From Pseudofrancisella aestuarii (GTDB lineage: Bacteria > Pseudomonadota > Gammaproteobacteria > Francisellales > Francisellaceae), in NCBI RefSeq assembly GCF_003574475.2, contig NZ_QLIS02000002.1:372001-436000 (forward strand): a stretch of 64,000 nucleotides of DNA, in the 5' to 3' direction. The notes beneath the pieces are model-generated. The model made no database searches. It saw nothing but the letters and a program-made list of their open reading frames with translations, and was not told the DNA's origin. A program made the position numbers and the translations under genes. Shown in pieces: positions 56,985 through 64,000 of this stretch (position 1 is its first letter; each line of letters begins with the position of its first letter).

Positions 56985-58264
56985 TGATAGTAAATAAATA
57001 TCAGAAGTTAGTTCTAGGCCTTATCGTTTTAACAGGGCTTTGTTCTGGCTTTGATATAGGTGTTATTTCAGGAACACTACCTTTAATAGAACAAGAGTTA
57101 ATGTTGAGTCCTTTGCAACTTTCACAAATTGCGGGAGTAGTTTTTTTTGGTGCATTAATATCTAAGTTTATCTCAGGCTTTTTAATGGATTTATTTGGTA
57201 GAAGGAATACTATTTCTTTAGGATCATTTTTATTTGCAATATCCATAGTATTGATGATCTTGTCACAAAGCTATATGTCTTTATTATTATCTAGATTATT
57301 TCAGGGTATATCCGTAGGTTTTCTACTTACAGTAATACCTATATATATAGCAGAAGCTAGTTTTGTTAATTTCAGAGGAAGAGCTACAGGGATATTTCAG
57401 CTATCATTAGCTAGCGGGATATTTATTGCGAATTTATTAGCAAGTTTGTTGGCGGCGAACTATGGTTGGCGTTTAATATTTGCTTTTGCAATACCTTTAG
57501 CTATTTCATTGCTATTTGTAAGCTTTATAGCGCCATTTTCACCAGCATGGCTTTATTCTAAAGGTAAAACTGCTTTAGCAGATGAAACCAATAAAAGACT
57601 TTTTGCAGACTCACAACCGTCATCTTCGATAAGAGAGAAAATAAGATTTATAGATTTTATTGGGGCATTAAAAAATAAAACCTATTTCCTTCAATTACTT
57701 TTAATAAGCTTCTTAACAGTTCTAAATGGTTTTGTGGGAATTAATTTATTTATAAGCTATGGTCCAACAATATTTGGACAAGTTCTCCCTAACCTAAAAA
57801 TTCATGCAAGTGACTATGGTTCAGCTTTGACACTTGTAAATCTATTAGCAACAGTAGTGGGTATCTTCTTTGTAGATAGAGTAGGACGTAGGAAATTAGC
57901 TATATCAGGTTTGTTAATTGCTTTTGTGTTTACTATTCTCACTATTATTGCATTACAGTGTGATCTAAAAATTATAGCTCTTATAGGTATAATTATAGTT
58001 GTATTTGGTGGGGCGGTTGGTCCAGCTGTATGTATTTGGCTGATTCTTTCAGAAGTTTTACCTATACATCTAAGAGGCATGGGTATTTCTATAGCATTGG
58101 TTTCTAAAGCGCTATTAGAAAGTATATTTATTTCTAGTTTCTTAGAGTTAGTAAATACTTATGGTTATCCACTAATCTTCTCATTTATGGCAGGTTGTAT
58201 GTTGCTATTTGCAGTATTGGTTTATAAATTTTTACCAGAAATGGCAAATAAAGAATTAAAATAA
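56984..58264 (+). CDS. MFS sugar/proton symporter
   Basis: A 426-aa, 12-helix major-facilitator protein of the sugar-porter family. The start contains SGFDIGVISGTLPLIEQEL; signatures include FLMDLFGRRNT after helix 2, LFQGISVGFLLTVIPIYIAE in helix 4-5 and VDRVGRRKLAISG after helix 8. The substrate is unknown. Coupling with the MurQ/GCKR-like gene suggests an amino-sugar or related sugar is imported and handled by that protein. Confidence 0.85.
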   Translation: MIVNKYQKLVLGLIVLTGLCSGFDIGVISGTLPLIEQELMLSPLQLSQIAGVVFFGALISKFISGFLMDLFGRRNTISLGSFLFAISIVLMILSQSYMSLLLSRLFQGISVGFLLTVIPIYIAEASFVNFRGRATGIFQLSLASGIFIANLLASLLAANYGWRLIFAFAIPLAISLLFVSFIAPFSPAWLYSKGKTALADETNKRLFADSQPSSSIREKIRFIDFIGALKNKTYFLQLLLISFLTVLNGFVGINLFISYGPTIFGQVLPNLKIHASDYGSALTLVNLLATVVGIFFVDRVGRRKLAISGLLIAFVFTILTIIALQCDLKIIALIGIIIVVFGGAVGPAVCIWLILSEVLPIHLRGMGISIALVSKALLESIFISSFLELVNTYGYPLIFSFMAGCMLLFAVLVYKFLPEMANKELK

Positions 58265-58285
58265 GAAATAAATTGTTCTAAATAT

Positions 58286-58780
58286 TTAATTTTTCATGCT
58301 TTGTGAAATAAGATCATCAAGATTATAACTAGCTATATCTTTTGCTTTAGCGTGTTGTTCTTCTAGAAGAGCAAAATCAGCATCGGCATAAGCACATAAC
58401 TCATGATTTTCATTATATATATCAACTTTCATCCACACAGTTGTTCGGCTTTTACGAATAAGTGTAGTTTTAAAAATATATGCTAACTTACTATAAGCAG
58501 GCTTTAAATACTTCACATTTAGATTGCGTGTTACACAAAAAGATTTTGCAGCCATTAGAACGTGCTTTCCTAATATATCGTCACATATCAGTGCTATGAT
58601 GCCACCATGAATGACATTCTCCCAACCAACATGGTGTGGCAAGCATTTAAACTTCGTATATAGATGATTGCTAATGTGATATAGAGGTAATTGCAAACCA
58701 ATAGGATTTTTATCTTTAGAGCTAAAGCAAGTATAGTTCCAGTGAAAATCTATAGGTTTGTAGTCATCTAGATTTATCAT
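58286..58780 (-). CDS. Hotdog-fold acyl-CoA thioesterase (PaaI-like)
   Basis: A 164-aa 4HBT-family protein. The active-site loop is GWENVIHGGIIALICDDILG, with the central hotdog helix followed by TRNLNVKYLKPAYSKLAY. ATG at 58780 (MINLDDYKPIDFHWNYTCFS) gives the normal length; an upstream reading from 58849 would overlap fadA. It is last of the fadE-fadB-fadA operon and probably hydrolyses acyl-CoA intermediates to balance CoA. Confidence 0.8.
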   Translation of the reverse strand: MINLDDYKPIDFHWNYTCFSSKDKNPIGLQLPLYHISNHLYTKFKCLPHHVGWENVIHGGIIALICDDILGKHVLMAAKSFCVTRNLNVKYLKPAYSKLAYIFKTTLIRKSRTTVWMKVDIYNENHELCAYADADFALLEEQHAKAKDIASYNLDDLISQSMKN

Positions 58781-58802
58781 AATAATAAATACCTTATTTA
58801 AA

Positions 58803-59993
58803 TTAGTAACAAGCTTCAATAATTCCAGCTGCACCCATACCTGTACCAATACACATTGTGATCATGCCATATTTTTTACCAGTACGACGTAAGCCATGAA
58901 GAGCTTTTACAGTTAATATTGTACCAGTTGCTCCAAGAGGGTGTCCAAGAGCAATAGCTCCACCACAGGGGTTAACTTTTTTCTCATCAAGCTCTAAGTC
59001 ATTAATCACAGCTATTGACTGAGCAGCAAAAGCTTCATTAAGTTCAATCCAATCTATATCATTCATAGTTAAATTAGTCTGCTTAAGTACTTTTGGAATA
59101 GCTTTTACTGGACCAACACCCATAATGCGAGGTGGTACTCCAGCAACAGCAAATCCTAGAAATTTACCAAGTGGTTGTAGATTATGTTTTTTTAGATATG
59201 ATTCACTAACTAAAACTACAGCTCCAGCACCATCAGAAACTTGAGAACTATTCCCGGCAGTAACAGAGCCTTTAGCAGCAAAAGCTGGTTTTAGTTTAGC
59301 CAAAGCCTCTATAGATGTATCCTTACGAGCACCTTCATCAATAGCAATAATTTTTTTATGATCAACTATTCCACCAGTTTCTTCATCAGGTTTACGATGA
59401 CTTACATCTATAGGTAAGATCTCATTATCAAAATAACCATTTTCGATAGCAGTAACTGCTTTTTGATGACTCTTAAGTGCAAAAGCATCCTGCTCTTCAC
59501 GAGAAACATTCCAGTCTTTTGCCACATTTTCAGCTGTAATACCCATACCGTAGGCGATAGCAACATGCTCATCGTTAGCAAAAATTTCTCTACTGAAAGA
59601 AATGTTATTACCACCGAATGGAATCATACTCATACTCTCTATTCCTGCTCCAATTGCTACATCAATATTTCCTTGAGCAATTTCATTTGCAGCAATAGCG
59701 ATAGACTGTAAACCTGAACTACAATAACGATTTATTGTAAATGCTGGTATAGAATCAGGTAAGCCTGCTAGTAGTGTTGAGATTCTAGCGACGTTCATAC
59801 CTTGCTCAGCTTCAGGCATGGCACAACCAACTACTATGTCATCTATATCTTCTGGATTAATACCTGATTCTTCAACAGTCATTCTTAAGACATCAGCTAA
59901 TAGATCATCAGGGCGTTTCTTTGCAAACCCACCTTTTTTACCTTTTGTAACAGGAGAGCGTTTTGCAGCTACTATATAAACATTTTCACTCAT
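58803..59993 (-). CDS. fadA: Acetyl-CoA acyltransferase (3-ketoacyl-CoA thiolase)
   Basis: A 396-aa thiolase cleaving 3-ketoacyl-CoA in beta-oxidation. The nucleophile is C91 (NRYCSSGLQSIAIAA). The active-site histidine is in GGAIALGHPLGATG and the second cysteine in MITMCIGTGMGAAGI. Full length. AAGGAG lies nine bases upstream of ATG 59993. It follows the FadB fusion gene by 18 bases, as expected for the two subunits of the oxidation complex. Confidence 0.95.
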   Translation of the reverse strand: MSENVYIVAAKRSPVTKGKKGGFAKKRPDDLLADVLRMTVEESGINPEDIDDIVVGCAMPEAEQGMNVARISTLLAGLPDSIPAFTINRYCSSGLQSIAIAANEIAQGNIDVAIGAGIESMSMIPFGGNNISFSREIFANDEHVAIAYGMGITAENVAKDWNVSREEQDAFALKSHQKAVTAIENGYFDNEILPIDVSHRKPDEETGGIVDHKKIIAIDEGARKDTSIEALAKLKPAFAAKGSVTAGNSSQVSDGAGAVVLVSESYLKKHNLQPLGKFLGFAVAGVPPRIMGVGPVKAIPKVLKQTNLTMNDIDWIELNEAFAAQSIAVINDLELDEKKVNPCGGAIALGHPLGATGTILTVKALHGLRRTGKKYGMITMCIGTGMGAAGIIEACY

Positions 59994-60011
59994 GTGAATT
60001 ACTCCTTAAAA

Positions 60012-62720
60012 TTAGTTTCTTAACGGCTTACCTGTTTCTAACATATATTGCATACGAGCAGCACTTTTTTCTGATGATGCTAACTCAATAAAGTTTTCTA
60101 ACTCTTTTTCTAGCAGCCAATCTTCAGAAACCATAGTATCTTTTTCAATTTCTCCTCCGCACATAGCATCTACAAGATTAGATGCAATTTTATAATCGTG
60201 GTCTGAGATTTGATTACCTTCTTTCATATTTATTAGTAAGGCTTTAACTGTAGCAATACCAGTTTCACCAAATACTTTGATCTTTTGTTTTAACGGAGGT
60301 TGATATTCTGAGAATGCCATAAGTTGAGCTTTTTTAAGTGCAACAGCTAAGATTTCCTTTGTATTCATAACAATGATATCGCTCTCACGTAAGAAGCCCA
60401 TTTCTTTTGCTTCATAAGCACTTGTAGCAACCTGTGCCATAGCTAAATTTTTGTAGCGTTTTTCAAAATCTTTCCATGGATCTTGAGCTTCACTAGCACG
60501 TTTTGCCATTTCTTTTGAGCCGCCCCAGCCAGGTATAATTCCTACTCCAGCTTCAACTAATCCGATATAGCTTTCATAAGCAGCAACAGCAGCATCACAG
60601 TGAAGAATAGTTTCACATCCGCCACCAAAAGCAAAGCCTTTAACAGCAGCAACAGTAGGGATCTTACTATAGCGTAATTTTTGCGTGATTATTTGATGTC
60701 CTTTACGAATAACTTCTTCGATAGCAGTTTTACCATTCATGGTAAACTTAATACCAAACTCTTCTAAGTTTGCTCCAACAGAGAATACATCTTGCTCTTG
60801 CCAGATGACCATTGCTTGACACTTCTCTTCAGCGATATCGATAGCTTGAGAAATTCCATCAAGAACATCATCACCAATTGAGCACATTTTACTTTTAAAT
60901 GATAATATTCCGATGCCTTTATATTCATCAACTTGCCATAGTTTAACTCCATCATTTTCAAATAGAGTCTCAGTAGTTATATTATTATGTTCACCAATAA
61001 CCATTTCAGGGAATAGTTGACGTTTGTAAACAGGTAGACTCTCACGAGATACTAATTTTTTATCAGAATAACTAAACTGTTTATTATCTGCATATACTCC
61101 ATTTTCTAGAGTATCAACCCATTCAGGAAGAGGTTGTTTCGATAAAGTCTTACCAGATGCAATTTCTTCTTTTAGCCAACTAGCTACTTTATGCCAACCA
61201 GCTTGTTGCCAAATTTCGAAAATACCTTCTTTCCATCCAAATCCCCAACGGATAGCCATATCCATATCTCTTGGGAAATTAGAAATATCACCAACTAAAA
61301 CAGCAGCATAGTGGAACATCTCTCTGAAACATACCCATAAAAAACGAGCTTGTTGATTTTCGCTATTACGTAATGCCTCAAGTTTTTTGCCCCAATCTTT
61401 TTCAGATAGGATTTCTAAGACTTCTTTATCAGCTTTTTTCTCAGAAGGGCGATACTCTTTTGTTTTTAGATCTAATACTTTGATGCCATCTTTCTCTTTT
61501 ATATATAGACCTTTTTTAGTTTTTTGCCCTAAAGAGCCTTCTTTTATTAGATCATCAATCCATTGAGGCAGTTGGTAAACATGCTCCCAACCATCTTTTA
61601 GATTTGTTTTCATAGTATCAACAACATGGGAAAGTACGTCTAATCCAACAACATCTGCAGTACGATATGTTGCACTCTTCGCACGTCCAAGTTTTTTGCC
61701 AGTCAAACCATCTACAACCTCAAGAGGAATATCCATATCTTCTGTGTAATAACAAGTTATTAACATAGAAAATACGCCTAATCTGTTTGCGATAAAGTTA
61801 GGAGTATCTTTTGTGCGGATTATACTTTTGCCAAGTTTAGCTGTTAGGAAAGTTTCTAATTTATCTAATATCTCAGTTTTTGTATTAGTATGAGGTATTA
61901 GTTCTACTAAAGGCATGTATCTTGGAGGGTTGAAAAAATGCGCCCCACAGAATTGACTTTGTAAGCTCTCAGGAAGATAGTCTGCTAGAGTTTTAATACT
62001 TAAACCAGATGTATTAGTAGTTAGAATAGTATTTGGATCTATGTGATTAGCAATTTTTGTATATAAGCTTTTCTTGATATCTAAACGTTCTGCAACCGCT
62101 TCAACAATCAAATCACAGTCTTTTAAAAGCTCTAGATGATCATCATAGTTTGCTGGAGTTATATAGTTGATTGAATCTTTTGATCCAAAAGGAGCTGGTT
62201 TAAGTTTTTTTAATTTCTCTAAAGCGCCTTCAGCAATAGCATTTGGTGATTTATCTTCAGATTTTAAATCAAATAGAATTACAGGAAATCTAGCATTAGC
62301 AAAGTGTGCAGCTATTTGAGATCCCATAACACCAGCACCTAATACAGCAACTTTATCAATAGCTTTACGCTTAGAATTTTTTGTAACTTCTTTAGTTGAA
62401 TGCTTTAGTGTATTAGAAGATGAAGAGGATTCTTCTTTTGATGAACTATCATCTTCTGGAAGATATTCAGGGCCAAAAACTCTTAAATATCCTCTCATAG
62501 CATCTTCTTTACTCATTCCTTTAATAGCATCCCATGCCATCCATTTAGCACGTTCAACCATTTTTAATACAGAAGGGCATTTACCTTGAACATCACCTTC
62601 CATTACTTGCTTATAGAAAGCGTATAGTTTTAATTTTTGGCTATTATCTGGCTTAAAGTCAATCGTTGCATCACGTACTGCTTCAAGCATTTCATTAAAT
62701 TTTTGTTCTAACTTTGACAT
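60012..62720 (-). CDS. fadB: FadB/AcbP fusion: acyl-CoA-binding domain, 3-hydroxyacyl-CoA dehydrogenase and enoyl-CoA hydratase
   Basis: A 902-aa fusion. Residues 1-88 are an acyl-CoA-binding protein domain (LKLYAFYKQVMEGDVQGKCP, AKWMAWDAIKGMSKEDAMRG), followed by a Ser/Lys-rich linker (~90-118). The NAD-binding dehydrogenase comes next (VAVLGAGVMGSQIAAHFANA, GAHFFNPPRYMPLVELI). The crotonase domain is at the C-terminal end (AAVKGFAFGGGCETILHCDA, then EAGVGIIPGWGGSKEMA). The dehydrogenase-hydratase order is opposite to E. coli FadB. Francisella genomes are known to encode this fadB/acbP fusion. The ACBP domain may channel acyl-CoA to the complex. Confidence 0.93.
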   Translation of the reverse strand: MSKLEQKFNEMLEAVRDATIDFKPDNSQKLKLYAFYKQVMEGDVQGKCPSVLKMVERAKWMAWDAIKGMSKEDAMRGYLRVFGPEYLPEDDSSSKEESSSSSNTLKHSTKEVTKNSKRKAIDKVAVLGAGVMGSQIAAHFANARFPVILFDLKSEDKSPNAIAEGALEKLKKLKPAPFGSKDSINYITPANYDDHLELLKDCDLIVEAVAERLDIKKSLYTKIANHIDPNTILTTNTSGLSIKTLADYLPESLQSQFCGAHFFNPPRYMPLVELIPHTNTKTEILDKLETFLTAKLGKSIIRTKDTPNFIANRLGVFSMLITCYYTEDMDIPLEVVDGLTGKKLGRAKSATYRTADVVGLDVLSHVVDTMKTNLKDGWEHVYQLPQWIDDLIKEGSLGQKTKKGLYIKEKDGIKVLDLKTKEYRPSEKKADKEVLEILSEKDWGKKLEALRNSENQQARFLWVCFREMFHYAAVLVGDISNFPRDMDMAIRWGFGWKEGIFEIWQQAGWHKVASWLKEEIASGKTLSKQPLPEWVDTLENGVYADNKQFSYSDKKLVSRESLPVYKRQLFPEMVIGEHNNITTETLFENDGVKLWQVDEYKGIGILSFKSKMCSIGDDVLDGISQAIDIAEEKCQAMVIWQEQDVFSVGANLEEFGIKFTMNGKTAIEEVIRKGHQIITQKLRYSKIPTVAAVKGFAFGGGCETILHCDAAVAAYESYIGLVEAGVGIIPGWGGSKEMAKRASEAQDPWKDFEKRYKNLAMAQVATSAYEAKEMGFLRESDIIVMNTKEILAVALKKAQLMAFSEYQPPLKQKIKVFGETGIATVKALLINMKEGNQISDHDYKIASNLVDAMCGGEIEKDTMVSEDWLLEKELENFIELASSEKSAARMQYMLETGKPLRN

Positions 62721-62729
62721 TGCTTTCTC

Positions 62730-64000
62730 CTAGTTAGCTTTATTTTTCTGCCATTCTGGATGGGCATTTTTAGGTCCAAGGGCATAGTCATCAAACTCAT
62801 CTGTTTGAATAACTTCATTAACTTTTTTTAGCATTTCTTTGACTTCAACTGATTCTTCAGTGGAAATAATATTTTGTTCGATTGCTTGATCAACTAATGA
62901 TGACCAATTTGCTTTTGGAAGCTTATCGTTTTTAATTGCTTCTATAATTTTATGTTTGATTGAATTTACCTCTAAGGCGCTTAAGTAAGCATTTTCTACA
63001 CGTCCAACAGGATCATTATCATCATTAGGAATATAACACTTAGCTTTCATCCAATTTCTAGTAGAACCATTTTTTACAAGCTCTTTACAAATTTTAGCCT
63101 CAAGCTCATCAGAAGGTTTTCTGAATTTCTTACCATATGGAAATACAAAAAGCTTCATTTTTAATGCTAAAAGTCTATTCGGGAAATTTCTAAATAGATC
63201 TAACATAGCTTGTTGAGCATTATATAGACAATATTGTAAACTCCATTGAACAAATAAATCATCATTTTCAGACTCACCAGAATCTTTATAATATTTCAGT
63301 ACAGCACAAGCCATATACAAGTAACTCATAACATCACCTAGTCGAGCAGAAAGCCTTTCTTTTCGCTTAAGGCCGCCGCCTAGTATGACTAATGATAAAT
63401 CATTGATATATGAAAAAGCAGTACTCATATGAGTTATATATTTGTAGTAGCGGTTAAATTTGCTTTTGTATCCTGTAGCTGTAATACCTCCAGTTAAACC
63501 ATACCAAAGTGTACGACCACCATTGCTAAACATATAAGTAATATGTTTTTTCATTAGGTCATTAAAAGCTTTTTTTCCTTCTTCTTCATTTGGATTCATC
63601 AAGCTTTCAGCTTCAGAACGAATATATGGATGACAACGCATTGCACCTTGACCGAATATCATGAGATTACGAGTCATGATGTTTGCACCTTCAACAGTAA
63701 TTCCAATAGGTGTTGCCATATATGGGATTGCTAGATAGTTATTTTTACCCATGATAATTGCACGACCACCGTGGATATCCATAGCATTATTTATTGTTAT
63801 TCTTCCCATTTCAGTTAGATGGTATTTAGAAATAGCAGATGCTACAGATGGACGAATCCCTCCATCGATGGCACTTACGGTAAATTCACGAGTTGCATTT
63901 GCTAAATAGGCAAAGCCTCCTATTTCTGCTAGCTTTTCTTGAACACCTTCAAATTGAGCAATAGGAACTTTAAACTGTTCTCTAACACTACTATAAGCAG
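62730..64000 (-). CDS. fadE: Acyl-CoA dehydrogenase FadE, C-terminal part (runs off window)
   Basis: The first enzyme of fatty-acid beta-oxidation. The frame is open from 64000 and begins AYSSVREQFKVPIAQFEGVQ, the FAD-binding and catalytic region of long FadE proteins. The internal ATG at 63809 is not the start. MATPIGITVEGANIMTRNLM and the C-terminal helical DUF1974 domain (~last 280 residues) match E. coli FadE (814 aa), of which ~423 residues are visible. The nine-base gap to fadB shows one operon fadE-fadB-fadA-thioesterase. Confidence 0.93.
   Translation of the reverse strand, partial: AYSSVREQFKVPIAQFEGVQEKLAEIGGFAYLANATREFTVSAIDGGIRPSVASAISKYHLTEMGRITINNAMDIHGGRAIIMGKNNYLAIPYMATPIGITVEGANIMTRNLMIFGQGAMRCHPYIRSEAESLMNPNEEEGKKAFNDLMKKHITYMFSNGGRTLWYGLTGGITATGYKSKFNRYYKYITHMSTAFSYINDLSLVILGGGLKRKERLSARLGDVMSYLYMACAVLKYYKDSGESENDDLFVQWSLQYCLYNAQQAMLDLFRNFPNRLLALKMKLFVFPYGKKFRKPSDELEAKICKELVKNGSTRNWMKAKCYIPNDDNDPVGRVENAYLSALEVNSIKHKIIEAIKNDKLPKANWSSLVDQAIEQNIISTEESVEVKEMLKKVNEVIQTDEFDDYALGPKNAHPEWQKNKAN

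Noticed and set aside
57814-58080. Antisense open frames inside the sugar transporter and other long genes
   Set aside because: These are frame shadows in AT-rich DNA without ribosome sites or recognisable domains.
58781-58849. Extended N-terminus of the thioesterase overlapping fadA
   Set aside because: The added residues come from the end of fadA read in another frame and do not resemble the hotdog family; ATG 58780 gives normal length.

Overview
The window is chromosomal DNA from a low-GC (about one third G+C) gammaproteobacterium, almost certainly the genus Francisella. The markers are an OmpA-family FopA-like porin, an orphan PmrA/QseB response regulator heading a lepB-rnc-truB-rnr cluster, NadV, and a FadB fused to an acyl-CoA-binding domain. 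The species cannot be fixed from sequence alone. Beta-glucuronidase, cyclic-di-GMP genes and a chitin-binding fossil suggest an environmental or opportunistic lineage rather than a highly reduced pathogen. I saw no rRNA, tRNA, CRISPR array, prophage or insertion sequence. Coding density is high and several tail-to-tail gene pairs overlap by a few bases.

Layout. 0-7.3 kb: the 3' end of ftsH, an AT-rich pentapeptide-repeat membrane protein, a glucuronide uptake/hydrolysis operon (uidB-uidA), deoD, and a lipoprotein/DciA-like pair divergent from secA. 7.4-15.1 kb: secA, rplU-rpmA, then two convergent cyclic-di-GMP genes. One is a PAS-PAS-PAS-GAF-GGDEF-EAL protein whose first two PAS domains are near-identical and carry FixL-type haem-site residues. 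The other is a zinc-ribbon protein with a dead GGDEF site and an intact I-site. 15.2-27.3 kb: polyamine ABC transporter genes potGHI, a carotenoid-oxygenase homologue, a frameshifted chitin-binding fragment, a HAD phosphatase, a TerC-like protein, a GST, a peptide transporter, alr and an amino-acid permease. 27.4-36.9 kb: pheA, a secreted 5'-nucleotidase, a YgjP-type metallopeptidase, sdaA, an Fe-S/CoA block (sufS-iscA-sufT-coaD-fdx), fopA and trmL.

36.9-47.2 kb: a PotF-like binding protein, an amino-acid antiporter, pmrA, lepB-rnc-truB-rnr, a GST, a previously unlisted 22-residue cationic peptide ORF with an ideal ribosome site, and a LysR gene with a palindromic operator. 47.3-52.0 kb: a four-gene envelope operon (LpoB-like lipoprotein, secreted protein, FlgT-like/CsgG-like protein, COG3014-like lipoprotein). 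It resembles the flgO/flgP/flgT set although no flagellar genes are present. 52.0-58.3 kb: arginine-to-proline catabolism (ornithine cyclodeaminase, arginase), nadV, a double-length MurQ/GCKR-type SIS protein and an MFS sugar transporter. 58.3-64.0 kb: fatty-acid beta-oxidation on the minus strand (fadE, fadB/acbP, fadA, thioesterase).

The most promising material for a new system is the predicted gas-sensing cyclic-di-GMP pair at 10.98-15.13 kb. Next come the flagella-free FlgT-like envelope operon at 47.3-52.0 kb and the cationic micro-peptide at 46.12-46.19 kb.
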